DNA of 64,000 nt from Nilaparvata lugens (Eukaryota > Arthropoda > Insecta > Hemiptera > Delphacidae). The DNA lies in assembly GCF_014356525.2 (NCBI RefSeq), contig NC_052508.1:62601775-62665774 (forward strand). Direction: 5' to 3'. This document shows, piece by piece, positions 10,922 through 23,799 of this stretch (positions are counted from its first letter, which is position 1; every line of letters starts with the position of its first letter). Made by a program: the position numbers and the translations under genes. Under the pieces are notes generated by a model. The model was not told the DNA's origin. It ran no database searches and worked only from the letters and a program-made list of their open reading frames with translations.

Positions 10922-12780
10922 TAGAAATGTTGTCAAGAATATAACCATATTTTAAAAATTGCATTTATGACTAATGTGATACTAATGAATATTAAAGTAC
11001 TAATAACCGACGTCATTATAAATCAAGTGTACCACTTCAAATCACGGCAATTAAGTTTTCAAGAAGGTTTTACTCAAACATCTTCTCAGTCAAATTTAAT
11101 TGAACAAAAAAACACAATTCCTAATTATTGAACACGTGAGACTCTGCTATCTTTACAGCCAGCGGTTCTTTTGATCTCACCCATAATCAATTAGTGAACA
11201 GTTATCAACGGTAAATTATTTGCTGTTACTGATTTCAAGTTATTTCCTTTTTCTCAGTTTTTAAGAGCCCATAAAGTAATTAGGACTAGCTGATAAGGAC
11301 AATCTACCAATTTGTTCGATAGAAGACCTAATTATGATGCTATTATAATTGAGAAACTAATAAATTTTAGATCAATAAATGAAGGTTGTAAACTGTTGAT
11401 TGGAATAATGTAGATAGTATTTTCCATGTTGAGATTAGTTTTGTGGGATTAGTGGATTATTTTTTGTTGGGTGATGTAATAATGATGGCTTAATTGAATT
11501 TTTATGTTCAAAAATATTAGACTCTTCATCGTCCATACCGTATACAGGACTGTTTTTGGCAGCTGATACAATTCCTAAAATGATTTTCCAATTCGATCAT
11601 TAATTTGTCATTATCTTATTCAGAGTCAGGTTTATTACTTTCTTTCAATAAAATCGAATCATTCATCAGTTTAGACTTATTACAACTAATTTTTGAAAAT
11701 ATTCACGTCACTAAGAATGAGAATTCGAATTTGAAGATAGTTAATTTTGGAGCTACCCAGTCAACCTATAAATGAATCCATTTAGAAAGTTTTCAACTTT
11801 TTTTATACCGTATAAGTTATGAATCATCAACCTGTAAGCATCCATGTCGAAATTTTGGAAGCACATCTCTAACTCAACAGTGTTCTAACACAATATACGG
11901 TATTAAAAAGCCTTAGCTATAAAATTGCATTCCAGTATTGCCCATTATAATATTTAATAATTCAGTAGAAATCACCACTTCTCAATAATATTAAAGCCCC
12001 CAATATATACAAAATGTTATTAATATAGAAGTATAGAAACTACTAATATAGAAGCAAGTGATAGCTTACCATTAATTTCAAGAACATACATTCTTTAGAA
12101 CTATAATATCAATCTTCATAAGTCGTTCACTTTTCTCAATAGCCTAATACTACAGCGTATAAAATCTGAAACTGATAGAATCCTGCTTTGATTTATTTCG
12201 GGCTGTTATGAGAGAAATGTTGATAGAACTCATTGACAATAAATGAGGGTGTGCTTAGTACGTACTTTTGTATGTATTATGTGAAACAAGGGAAAAAACC
12301 ATTTATACTATGCATGAAGGAACTATTTCATATTATATAGGGTAAAACTACAATACATAACGTATGTACACACGTGTATGTACAATCCCTCCACATATTT
12401 CTTCTATTTATTGCTCACACTTTTATTCATCAACTTCCGTTTCCTTCTTTGAAGAAAGAAATGAAAGGGTAACGATGTATTTCCATAACATTTCACATTT
12501 CGAAATTCTCTACACCCCTGCACACAGAACAATGACTCATGTCCCGTACAAAAATGGGAGTGCTAATGTTAATACATTGCCATTTCGAAAACCATAAAAA
12601 ACAGAGCACAGACACGAAAATGGGGAGGAAATAATGGAAAATAGCGAATATCGCGAATTTGATTTATTTCGGAGACATTTAACCCATTCCAGAAGGGGTG
12701 GTTACCCTTTTTTTAAATCGAAAGAAAACTAAAACAACCCTCCCGGTGTGTGGATTTTAGAGGCTTCTGTGCTGACAATA
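10922..12780. other. 1.9-kb AT-rich stretch without recognised features
   Basis: A 77-codon frame at 12364-12597 has no recognisable domain. No recurring element is visible. Confidence 0.45.
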
Positions 12781-13080
12781 GATGATTCTGGTCTAGTATA
12801 GATGAGTTAGAAAGAGATAGATTGATTGATAGAGAGAGAGAGAGAGAGAGGATGAGGGAGGAAGATACAAAAAAGAGGTTTTTTGTGTTAGAAAGAGAGA
12901 GATCAAACAAAAAACAAACTGAGTCCAAAAATCGGGGTTGAAATTTGATCAATTATCAATAGTTCCTGGAATATGTGTATAATGTTGCATAGATAAAGGC
13001 TAGCCAACTCACTTTTGTCAATGAGGGTGAAGGATAAATCACAAAGAGAGAGAGAGAGAGAGAGTGATAGAGTGATTGGA
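12781..13080. repeat. GA dinucleotide microsatellites
   Basis: Pure GA runs at about 12831-12850 and 13044-13063 in a purine-rich setting. The 79-codon minus frame across the first is a Ser/Leu-rich by-product. Confidence 0.8.
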
Positions 13081-13660
13081 TCATCGGCGTGTTGATAAAT
13101 GATGTAATGTGTTTAGTTTTGAAAAATGTATAGTTCTTTATTGTGTTATACTTCGTTTTTGTTCATTGATTGTGGATTTTTCTCTCTACAATCACATTTT
13201 TGTAAATAGAATAGTGGGGAATAGATGAGATGAATCATTCTTCATGTGTTACACTTTGTTCTTGTTCATTGTGCTTTGATTTTTTTGTCAGTTTTCTTCT
13301 GCTTTATTATTAATTTCAAATGAAGAGAATAGTGTAGTGAATGAGGAAGTACTGAAAAAGGATCATGTTTATTGTATTACACTTCGATTTTGCTTATTGT
13401 TTGACGATATTTCCTGTCCCATTTTAAACTACACCCGTATTTTTGAAGATTGTATAGCAAATGTGGTGAAGAAATATTATGGATGATGGAAAATTTATTG
13501 TTAAATGAAATTCAAAACATAGACAAAACTCAGAATTTCATCTACATTGGAGGTGACTTTTCAGATTTATATTCACTCATATATTCTTGAGGAAAGAACG
13601 GAATAGAGCAGACGTTCCTATTCCCTATTTTTTTTTTTAAGTTTGGAGACCGACATATTG
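13081..13660. other. No gene seen
   Basis: AT-rich DNA with loose repeats of TTACACTTYGTTYTTG-like words (13145, 13250, 13378), suggesting an old, weak tandem duplication of about 110-130 bp. Confidence 0.35.
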
Positions 13661-13674
13661 GTGTTTATAAGATT

Positions 13675-13930
13675 TTGTGACCAATCAATTGACAAAATAA
13701 TTAATTCGCTAATGAGATTCAGATTGGAACCACACCTCCAAGCTCCCACTACTTTCTCCTGATTGGTCAGTATTTTTTAGCTCCGCCTTCTCTTTCCTGA
13801 TTGGTCGACATTATGAATCGGGACGTAGTTGCAAATTCTACCACTAGATAGTAGCAACTACTGAGAGCTGTACAACTGATTACATCGTGAGACATCAAGC
13901 TCAGCCTACTTTATACCGATTGGTCAACAA
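13675..13930. promoter_or_regulatory. Cluster of four CCAAT/ATTGG motifs
   Basis: GACCAATCA (13679) and GATTGGTC at about 13763, 13800 and 13918 fall within 250 bp, three in the same orientation and each with TC(A/G) next to it. CCAAT boxes bind NF-Y in animal promoters. No initiator, TATA box or downstream frame is evident, and the cluster could be a degenerate repeat. Confidence 0.25.
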
Positions 13931-13991
13931 TAATTGGTGACTTAGTTCCGACATCTCCCGATAGATGTCAGTAGTAATCAGGGAATCAATA

Positions 13992-14096
13992 GTGTCCGGT
14001 TTCCCATTAGGGAGCTTTGGACTGTTTACGGCGAGGTGGAACTACCCTTGGGTCTCCCCACCATTCAAAGACATACTCTGATAATAATAATAATAA
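13992..14096 (+). mobile_element. 5'-truncated SINE with 17-bp target-site duplication
   Basis: TAATCAGGGAATCAATA occurs at 13975-13991 and again at 14097-14113, bracketing 105 bp. The insert ends GGTCTCCCCACC...ACATACTCTG plus an ATA-type trinucleotide tail. It corresponds to the 3' part of the full SINE at 42567-42811, which ends ACTCCCCAC...GCCATACG. Target duplication, 5' truncation and simple tail together show LINE-mediated retroposition. Confidence 0.85.
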
Positions 14097-14113
14097 TAAT
14101 CAGGGAATCAATA

Positions 14114-14540
14114 ATCTCTCAAATTGCACGAGTTCAAGATTGATCTGAAACCAATCGAGATGTATCCTAGTTCCAAATTCTGTCACCAGATAATAATATT
14201 AACTAACTCATTATCTCGATTGTGTGAGACTTTCCAGACAGTATTGAAAATCACAAGAAATAGTGAATTTCAAATCATTATTTAGGGATATTTTCCCAAA
14301 ATATTTCTAAATACCTCCAAACTAGCCTGCGCTCGATGGAAATATGATCGAAAATGAGGCTATAAACATGATGTAGAATTCAGATTGTATACGGTGTAAT
14401 ATTCCACTTGGAAACTAACAATGATCACAAAATTAAACAAACATTTCACTGAAAACACCTTTAATCATCAAAAACCGTTACTTCACTAGCAAAATAAATT
14501 ATTTTCAGTTCCTCTCCAGGATTATCTCCACTGAAATTAC
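14114..14540. other. No gene seen
   Basis: AT-rich DNA; no recurring element recognised. Confidence 0.4.
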
Positions 14541-14904
14541 CGGGCAGGTGATAGAATTCCCTCTCTCCCTTCCTATTATTTGAACAAGAGGACACTTAGT
14601 ATATTAGTTCACGTCCTATACTATTGTTCACGAATTTCGGAAAGTTCCACCTCCATTCTAGAGTGAAACTCATAGTCCTTCTCCTCATACCCACTCAGGG
14701 CCTCTCTTTTCTCCTCATCTCATCGTCTTATCCTATTCTCTCTTCACTCCCTATCCATCTCTCTTCTCTCTCTATACTTCTCAAATCTACTTTTACAAAT
14801 TTTGGAAGGTTTTACCTTCCATCTTCATTCACGTGTGAATTCCATAGTCTTCCTCCTACCCTTCTCAACCGGTCTTTTCCTCTTCAAAAATTGAAAGTCA
14901 ATGA
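14541..14904. repeat. Pyrimidine-rich tract
   Basis: C/T-rich plus strand with a 95-codon Ser/Leu-rich frame (14624-14911) judged non-coding. It contains a repeated TTTTGGAAGGTT/TTTCGGAAAGTTCC motif and leads directly into the 3'-end repeat at 14905. Confidence 0.5.
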
Positions 14905-15300
14905 TTTGTAAATGTAAAACACCGCCGATTTACATGAGAGTATTATATAAATGGAATCCAAATAGTATTTCAACTTCATTCTAATCAAAACCGCCGATTT
15001 ACATAACAGTATTATATTATTTGAAATCAAATAGTATCAAAGAGAAACAATAGCGTGATGAACAATAGAAACAATATCATAATAGCTTATGATATTGTTT
15101 CTCTATTAGAGAATGTGCTATAGTTTCTCTATGATAGTATTCTAACTTGAAATAGTATTCTAATCCATAAATTTACAGTGAAAATCCAGTCACTGTGAAA
15201 AAACCATTAAAAAATTCGCTTTTTCGTCATCTACTTTAAATACGTAAGTGTATAAGCCAGCAAATATATAGTAACTTATATAAATAATAAATCTGATTTA
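14905..15300 (+). repeat. Retroposon 3' end, CCGCC(A/G)ATTTA family (diverged, internally duplicated)
   Basis: AACACCGCCGATTTACATGA (about 14920) is repeated as AAACCGCCGATTTACATAAC (about 14989), each followed by a similar AGTATTATAT...AAATAGTAT stretch. The copy closes with GTGTATAAGCCAGCAAATAT and AATAATAAATCTGATTT. A small palindromic MITE relic lies inside it. Confidence 0.55.
15047..15115. mobile_element. Relic of the CATAGAGAAAC MITE
   Basis: AGAGAAACAATAGCGT (about 15050) faces ATGATATTGTTTCTCTATTA (about 15090). These are inverted ends matching the termini of the intact elements at 20587 and 49820, with the middle deleted. Confidence 0.5.
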
Positions 15301-15909
15301 ATTCTCCTTCACCTCTCGCACTAATCTTCCTCCAACTTCTCTGTCTCCTCCCCCACATCTCTTCCCCCTCTTCACATAATTCTATTCTCCATTCCCTCCC
15401 TTTCCTTTCTCTCTCACAGCCTTCCATCTCCTTTTCGGTCGTTAATTCCGATTCGAAAAGACGTTACATTGTATGCCAGTATCCCCAGAATGTGTGCGGG
15501 CCTATTGTATTAGCAGAATAGTTCTTCAAGGATGTGTAGTGATGGATTTTAAGAGCACGGAGGGAGGGTTTTCGAGATTTAAGATGCTGGAAGGGGGTGG
15601 AGGGAAGGTTTCAGCTGCTCTAGCTGTGCAAATAGGAAATTTTTGGAAGTTAAAAGCAAAAAGAATGAGTTGTTAAGCTAATAGAAGACGTTGAAAAGAT
15701 CAAATAACAGTTGAGAGATATAGATGAGAAATGATTAAGCGGATGAAAAATAAAAATGATTATAGATTGAATCATTCATAAGAGAAACGAACAATAAGTA
15801 ATAATTTATTAAAAAAAGTGTTATAATACAAATAAATATGTATTAAATAAATGTAATTTTCAGATGGAATTAAATAGAGAATGCATTTATTCAAATGCTA
15901 ATTAATATA
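15301..15909. other. No gene seen; short pyrimidine tract at 15301-15430
   Basis: The 63- and 67-codon frames at 15236-15427 (minus) and 15473-15676 (plus) have no recognisable domain. The first is a low-complexity shadow. Confidence 0.4.
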
Positions 15910-16100
15910 TAATTATTATTGAACGAAAATCCTAAATAAATGCTGCAAATCACCCCGAAGACTGCTACTGCAGACATTGACAACAGGGCTAACAGCTAGA
16001 TGGAAATTCGATGGGAACTACTATCCAAAAATTAGTTGCCAGCCCGGGAATCGAACCCGGTACCTCCCAATTTTCCTTGATTTTCGTTCAATAATAATTA
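15910..16100 (-). mobile_element. Fold-back element with perfect 22-bp inverted ends and an internal tRNA-type B box
   Basis: The left end (15910-15931) is the exact reverse complement of the right end (16079-16100), around AATTATTATTGAACGAAAAT. On the minus strand the interior contains GGTTCGATTCC (16057 to 16047), a perfect match to the RNA polymerase III B-box consensus GGTTCGANNCC, inside the palindrome CCGGGTTCGATTCCCGGG. No convincing A box is seen. It could be a SINE whose ends became inverted, or a DNA element that captured a tRNA fragment. Confidence 0.7.
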
Positions 16101-17860
16101 AATGTATTTTTCATCTAAGAGAACATGACAATATTGGAGATCCTATAAATTAATAGTATCTACATAATGGAAATACTATTTGAAAAATAGTATTCTTATC
16201 CTTCACATATTAATAAGAAGGCAATGTTTCAGTGTTTCAATGTTGAATCAATCAATTTTTTCCACACAGAAATAACTAAACAAGTAGAGGAAACATTATA
16301 AGAATTTTTGTAACTAACTATTGTTTGTAATATTGTAATTTATCTAATATTTTGAGTAATTATTTACTTATTTATTTTCACATCAATTATTGATGTTGTA
16401 GTTTTAGTTTTTCGGGAAATGAACATTTATTCATTTTATATTTCATCTTTAATGTTCAGTATGGAATGAGAATTACTACATTCATCATTCTGATATACAT
16501 TAGTGTTTGTTTTCCACTTCTTTGTATTATTCTTGTATTTTATTTTTAGTGTGTCTTCTAATAAATTTGAATATTTGAAAAAGTATTATTATTGATAGGA
16601 AAGTATTATTTACGTACAGAATTGCTCAGTATTTCTTGATAATAGTATTTATTCATAGGTGAAATATCTGTTTATCTTATAACATGGGTTTAGGATTTGA
16701 AATATCTCAAACCCTCCCACAGTTTGTGGAATATCGGTTCCAAGAATCATCAAAGATCTCTCGAAATACAGATGAATAGCACAGCATCCAACACTCATTC
16801 TCACTCTACCAATTGGGAGAGAAAGAAAAGAATGGGAAGGAGAAGAGAACGAATAAGAAAAAGAAGTGAGATTGAGAATGAAAGAAAGGAAGAATTTGCA
16901 GGTGTCCCTGTTTCATTCTGTTGTTCCAAAAACGGCCAAAATATCTCTTCCCTACCTGGACCATTTCCCATTCTTTAGTTTTTGGAGGAGAAGAAGATGG
17001 AGAAGAAGAAGAGACCAATGTGTCGTTCCACCTCCTAATAATACATTCTTGGTCCAAAACCCATTCATAAGAATCTTTTACGCCTACGATTCATCAACGT
17101 ATATTTTTGGTTTCAAAAGGTAGCCAAGTTCTTCCCATCTTTGGCAGGGGAGGGAGAATGAAATACATAATTCTCTAACGAATTTGATTGATGTATGTAT
17201 TGTTATAAGATTTTTTTCTCGCAGCAGCTGTATGTTCAGAAACACAAATAAAATTGAATTTATGATTTTTAATGAAAATCAAAGCTATTGCCATCGGAAA
17301 TTCAGATTTTAACCATCAGTTGGAATTGTAATAATATTATTCTCTCTTAGTTTTCTCGATTTTCTCTTGAATTTTCATTCTCAATTCCCGTTTCCACTCA
17401 AAATTTGTGCGAGAATTTGTACTAAAGCCTCAACTTATGGTCATCCTGAAGGATTGAAAATTGGTTAAAAAATCAGATTGAAATCGGCATAAAATTAGCA
17501 ATTTGAAAGTCATGAAAGGTTCCAATCGCCAACAAGCACGGGACCTCAAATCAATTTTCACCCCTTATCTCTCACAACTGTCTTGGAATCAATTTAGTTT
17601 CTTGGACTCCATCTTTATGACAGTAACCTATTGTGAAGTACATTAGTCCCTATTCGTCTTCATGGGTTCTCTTGGTTCTCTTGCTATTTTTGTTTTTTTC
17701 ATCGACCATTTGCACTTACCCACCTTTCTATTAATTTATCACTCACCTTTTCATTCATCATCCTAACTCTTTTAATTACTTCTGTACTTCTTTTTTGGTT
17801 TTCCACGTTTTGTCTTCACACTCTATTCTCCATTACTCAATTTCTACTTATTCTTGTTCT
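16101..17860. other. 1.8-kb stretch without recognised genes
   Basis: AT-rich. A purine-rich patch at about 16815-17010 is open on both strands (83-93 codons), but the peptides are Lys/Arg/Glu- or Ser/Phe-rich and I do not accept them as genes. Confidence 0.45.
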
Positions 17861-17865
17861 TTTTT

Positions 17866-18068
17866 TCTATTCTTCTTCTGCTTCTTCTTCTTCCACCTCT
17901 TCTCCTTCTTCTTCTTCTTCTTCTTCTTCTTCTTCTTCTTCTTCTTCTTCTTCTTCTTCTTCTTCCTCTTCTGATTCTTCCTCTTCTCCTTCATCTTCTC
18001 ACTTTCATTTATTTTTCTTCGTCTTCCTCTTTTCGTCTTCTTCTCCCTTCCCTTCCTTGTCATACCTC
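17866..18068. repeat. CTT/TTC trinucleotide microsatellite
   Basis: An almost pure CTT run (about 17906-17965) inside a wider C/T-rich tract. It is open on both strands as poly-Leu/Ser or poly-Lys, which explains the 74- and 96-codon frames there. Confidence 0.9.
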
Positions 18069-18514
18069 TCATTTCTCAACTCATCCTCCTCAGGGTGATG
18101 TGATCGATAGATCTCCAGCTTCATTAGAGAGTGTTTGTTTATGAAATCATCGATCAAATTCGGTTGCCAACGTTTCAGCTAGGCCTACATAGTGCACTGC
18201 ACATTGCTAGTTCATAAACCGTGACCAGCTTATAGCTGGCAAAAAGTCAATTTATCTTTTTCCAGCTTTAGAGGGGAGATGCGTCTAAAAAGATGCTTCA
18301 TATAAGGTGTGGCTTTCTGTTTAGGGACAGTTAGTAGACAGACGAATAGATTATCTAATTATATCCTATGTGATTGATTTAGTTTCAAAACAGAGCCATT
18401 TTAAGTTGTATTGTCTCTGATTTCACGACCACCACAATAATTTAATTCCCCACAGCCACCTCTAATTTATTCAGTTGTTTGTTGTATTGGATGTGTCTGT
18501 GGTGATGCATATAT
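18069..18514. other. No gene seen
   Basis: No recurring element recognised between the microsatellite and the next repeat copy. Confidence 0.4.
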
Positions 18515-18631
18515 TTTTACTTTCCTTGCCCAATTACCATAGGTAAGGAAAGTATTGGTTTCCAAAAAAAATTAAGGTACCCCAATTTCTAAATTTCTAT
18601 ACGTTTCAAGGTCCCCGGTGTGTGTGTGTGT

Positions 18632-18675
<44 letters not shown>

Positions 18676-19390
18676 AGTGTATGTGCGTCTGTGTACACGA
18701 TATCTCATCTCCCAGTTGACGGAATGACTTGAGATTTGGAACGTAAGGTCCTTACACTATATGGATCCGACACGAACAATTTCAATCAAATGCAATTCAA
18801 GATGGCGGCTAAAATGGTGAAAATGTTGTCAAAAACAGGGTTTTTCGCGATTTTCTCGAAAACGGCTCCAACGATTTTGATCAAATTCATACCTGGAATA
18901 GTCATTGATAAGCTCTATCAACTGCAACAAGTCCTATATATGTAAAAATTTCAGGAGCTTTGCCCCATCTATGCAAAGTTTGATTTTAGATTCTCAATTA
19001 TCAACCTTCATATACAATTTAAACAAAAAAAAAATCAAGTGGAAAAGATTGAGCATGAAAATCTCTGCAATTAATGTTCAGTAACATTTCCACCTAGAAT
19101 TGAAAATAAGCTTGAAATCCGAGAAAATGTGATTATTAAAGTGCAAACTTTTGGCAACTGTTGGTTCTATTAAATCATTCACTACGAAGAGATAGCAGAC
19201 CTCGTGTGTTTCCAGCGTTATTGACCCAAATAGCATATATGTCTCATATCTTTGAACAGTAGACTTGAGATGCGCGAGTACACTAGCGTCAGGTGATCAA
19301 TTTTCATAACGGCAAGGAAAGTTGTGTGAGTGCGCCACACCAGATTTTATGATTATGTGTTTCTGTTTAATAAAAAACTGAAATATATGC
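18515..19390 (+). mobile_element. 0.8-kb non-autonomous repeat with TG microsatellite (copy 2)
   Basis: Collinear with 10102-10921 from TTTTTACTTTCCTTGCCC to GCGCCACACCAGATTTTA. The TG run is much longer here (about 18618-18671). After the CACCAGATTTT end it shares about 45 further bases (TGATTATGTGTTTCTGTTTA onward) with copy 3 but not with copy 1. Either this longer end is original, or both copies sit in the same older repeat. Confidence 0.75.
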
Positions 19391-20586
19391 TCCTGGCTTG
19401 AGGATAATTGTATTAGATTATATTCTATTCCATTATTTATGTGAATAAAATTATGCTTGCTCAATCAATTATGCAATTTATTAATTATGCGTGCTTAATT
19501 CTTTTATATAGCTTGTATTCGTGATAATTGGGTGATATATTAATAATAATCATTATGTAATACATAGACTATTTATAGGAAGTGGTTGCCTGCATTCGTA
19601 ATAATTAACATCTAAATAGCTCACTATTCAATTAATTTCACAAATACTTTGAAGAATACTATTAATATAAGAATATTAATATAAGAATACAATCTTTACT
19701 ATTTACTAATAAATACTACCTATTTCACAATCCATACTGGACAGAAGAATTTTTAAATGAACGATAGCAAAAAAAAAAAAATTATTCGGATTTACAATAA
19801 CACAGTAATGATTTATAATTACAAATACGAAATAATATCATAGTCGATACGTATTTGTATTGACAGCTTTAGGTTGGCTCAGAACTACTGTATTTATTCA
19901 ACGAAAATTTCCTGAGAAAACAGCAAATATTTTACCGACAAATATCAGTCATCATACATACAAACATTTATCGCTTATCGAATCCCTCTTTATTAATCAA
20001 TTCCTATTTATCCAGAATGCAAAGATGTAATTATTGAAGAATGACAATTTCGTATTTTTTTATATTGGCACCCGAACAGGCTTGGCTCACAAACCTAATT
20101 CATTTCATAATCTAAATCTAATCACAGCCTAATCCATGAAGACGTAAAAAATGTATAGATTCGAAGATTACGTCATCGATCCACATTTATTTTATATTCT
20201 AACCAGACAATCACCCAGACTCAATTACTCAGATTATTTGACAATTATCTTTTCAGAGTTGATGAATGAAAAACAGGCAAACAATAACACTAAACAGACT
20301 GTGATAAACGCAACAGTTTTAATGAGATTTGTTTGCTCTAGATAAGAGAGTTTTGTTTCAATTTCCTCAGTAATTAGTCAACAGAGTAATTAAGTTTTTA
20401 TGTTTATCAGTATCAATTAGGCAGACTGGAGAGATAATTGAATAAACAATGAGATAAGTGGTCGGTTCCAATATTTTAAACATTGGAGAAAGAGAGATGA
20501 TTTGGGAATCAAAACAGTTGAGTCAGAAAGATGATAATAAGCTTATATTTTAAGCGTATATTTTTGAAAAGGATATAAGCTTATAT
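19391..20586. other. 1.2-kb AT-rich stretch without recognised features
   Basis: A 64-codon frame at 20151-20345 has no recognisable motif. Confidence 0.45.
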
Positions 20587-20861
20587 CATAGAGAAACGAT
20601 AGCATAAGTAGATATCCCATGGTATAGGGCGTTTATGTTGCAACTTTTCCTGTTATCCCAAGCCGATAGTTCACGTAGTTCTTTCCTATGCAGTTGTGTG
20701 ACGCTGGTAGTCTCTCAAATTGTGCCGTTCATACACTATCACCCCAACAAAACAGTAAAAATTGACAATAATCGACAGTAATCGGCTTGAGATAACAGTA
20801 AATGTTGCGACATAAATTCCCTATACCATGGGATATCTACTTACGCTATTGTTTCTCTATG
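20587..20861. mobile_element. MITE with CA..TG inverted ends and perfect 7-bp target duplication (copy 1)
   Basis: Termini CATAGAGAAACGATAGC and GCTATTGTTTCTCTATG are inverted and pairing continues past CCCATGGTATAGGG for more than 40 bp. CTTATAT flanks it on both sides (20580-20586 and 20862-20868). A second copy at 49820-50092 lies in opposite internal orientation with its own 7-bp duplication. There is no coding capacity. CA/TG ends with a 7-8-bp duplication would fit a P-like transposase, but this is not established. Confidence 0.9.
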
Positions 20862-21825
20862 CTTATATTTAATCTCTGATTGGAAGAAGTACTCTTGTTG
20901 AATGAAGAACTTTTGTTGTATGTACTTTACTGTGATGAATTTGAAATTCTAAGAGAAGTGTTAGTGTTAGTTGCAATCTCGCAATAATTTATTTATTTAT
21001 TTGTGGGAGGTTTTGCGTTTCAGATTAGATTGCGTATCAAATCATTTACTTCCTGTCGGAATCCCTTTTCCTTTCAACCCATAAATATCTGTATAGATGC
21101 CTTTAGACTTCCTCCGATTTGCAAAAACCCATTCAATGTGGGGAGTGTCATGCAGGATCAAGAAAGACAGGATGCTTTAGACAAACAGGAATAACAATTA
21201 TAACATTCTTGATCTACAGCTTGGGACTGATTTATTGAATCAACTGGCAAACATTGATGAGGAGAAGGAGAAGAAAAAAGTAGAAGAAGACGGATGAAGT
21301 AGTGGAGTACATTCTTCACACAGATCTGGTTCACTAAGTTACAGACAGTGGACTGTGCCTGTGTGATGTGTGATTGAAAATTTTTCGCGCTCATTCGCGA
21401 AAACCAGTTTGAGTTTTTATTCATTTTCAGCTCGATGATAGCTCATTTCAACAATCGACAGGTGGATACAAAGAGGACAGTTTATATGGAGGTTTAGCTT
21501 AACCTAGAATACAGTACCCTTCAATTTATATGGAAACTGATTTAGTAAGTAAGTTGGGTTCTTGGGTATCAACCAGTATAATCAATTTTACCAAATTTAT
21601 GGAAGTTACCAATGTTAATGGGGTAGTTTCGACAACTACTTTCAAGAGTTTCGATAGAGAATAGTAGTTAGTTTATGTGTAATAATAAATTTAAGAGTTT
21701 ATTTCAGAATATATTCTACACAACACAAATCAACCTCTATGATCAAAAAAGCCTAAATATTATCAATAAGCCGAAAGAGTTATTTGAAATTTGAGTAACT
21801 TTTAAATGCAAGTACTATAAAAAAT
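20862..21825. other. No gene supported
   Basis: Frames of 63 codons (21003-21194, plus) and 88 codons (21158-21424, minus) overlap on opposite strands and match nothing I recognise. Confidence 0.4.
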
Positions 21826-22460
21826 ATCGGGAACCGAGCTTCGCTCTGGAGTACGAAAGCATAAAAAATTTATTACGAAAGAAGGAATTTTAATAACATT
21901 CATAGTTCATACAGAAATGTTCTATCTAATCACAGTAAATTGAGATTAATTCCCAGAGGAATCCAAAAATTTCCCTCATAAAGGCCCGGTTGCACAAAAG
22001 CCAGTTAAATTTTAATCCTGATTAATTTCACGTGGATCAAATCATAGAAGACCATTTCAAAAAGATGGATCTACTGGAATTAATCAGGATTGAAAATAAC
22101 CCGGCTCTTTTGCAACCGGCACTAAGTACCTGATTGAATAATTACAAAAGTTCAACAGCTGAGTCATAATTTTGACACAGTCCACTACACATGAACTCGC
22201 TCACTCACTTCCATCTCCAACAGACGACGAACTAATTATTATCAGCTGTTTTTCTAAGGATGGATAAAAATTATCCTTTTTATGTCCTTCAGCGATTTTT
22301 CCCAGGGATGAGACCTAGTACAATCGAATCTTTATATTATAAACCTACTATGTTCTGAATTTCGTGAGAATCGTTAGAACCGTTTTCAAGATCCGGTGAA
22401 TACAAACATCCAAACATATAAACAGAAGTTGCTCGTTTAATAGTATAGTATATATTCCCC
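21826..22460. repeat. Unclassified interspersed repeat interrupted by a MITE
   Basis: Opens with TCGGGAACCGAGCTTCGCTC and closes with TCCGGTGAATACAAACATCC and GAAGTTGCTCGTTTAATAGT. Phrases of this kind are common at the ends of insect interspersed repeats, but I cannot assign a class. The MITE at 21984-22120 sits inside. Confidence 0.4.
21984..22120. mobile_element. MITE-like palindromic element, family GCCYGGTTGCACAAAAGC (copy 2)
   Basis: Begins GCCCGGTTGCACAAAAGCCA and ends GGCTCTTTTGCAACCGGC. The arms pair through a TTAAATTTTAATCCTGATTA segment. It has the same architecture as 2548-2695. Confidence 0.8.
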
Positions 22461-22975
<515 letters not shown>

Positions 22976-23799
22976 ATCCTTCTTGTTCCTCATCACTATT
23001 ATTATCTGTAGCAGCATCAGCATTATCAGCATTGTGTATTGTAGAGTATTGTACCCTCAGCAAGAAGTATTTTTCTATCCAAATTCACAAATTAGTCCTG
23101 GTTTAGCATGTTCGAATTCTTGTCTGATGTTATTGTTTAATAAATTAGACTTTTATGTACTTTATAAATTATTAACTTATTACTCTAATATAGTTAAGCT
23201 GTATTATTTTTTCTCATAATTTGTGAATATTGTGAATTGGATTGAATAAAATTTGAATTTGATATATGAATTTGAATTTGCTCGAACTCATTTGCGCAGA
23301 AACGACTGCTAAGAATTCTCTGGGCAGTTCAGCTCAGCTGTTAGCCGTGCTTTGCTCTCCGATGATGATGATGATGATGATGATCCACCAGCCAACCTAT
23401 ATGCTGGAGCTGAATAGAATGGAAAGAAGATGATCTGGTTTAGCAGCCAAAGCTATGCTGCTATTGTTATAAACTAGCAGCATATCGACACGAACTGGAC
23501 CTTGGCCTCATCAGCTACCTGCCTCCACCTACAAGATACGGTTAACTATCTTCCCACCTTGTTTGAACTCGCTTTTTCACTGGCTGTTCCTGACTTTATC
23601 TCTATCTATTTTTAATCATCCAAATAGTTAGTCTTCATTCCCCCAAATCACAGAAATAGGTGACAAAATGAAATTCGTAATAAATTAAGGGCCATACCAT
23701 GGCTTACTTTAGATAATCTATACTTTAGATCTATCTATAGTAGGCTGTGGCCATCCATACGCACATACGCACATCTACATTCAACGCTAAACCTCGTTT
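22976..23799. other. No gene seen
   Basis: No supported frame. A short GAT run lies at about 23360-23382. Confidence 0.4.

Noticed and set aside
13675..13930. Firm promoter call
   Set aside because: Only CCAAT-type words support it; no TATA, initiator or transcript evidence, so reported at low confidence only.
17848..18144. Poly-Lys and poly-Leu frames on opposite strands
   Set aside because: Both are translations of a CTT/GAA microsatellite.
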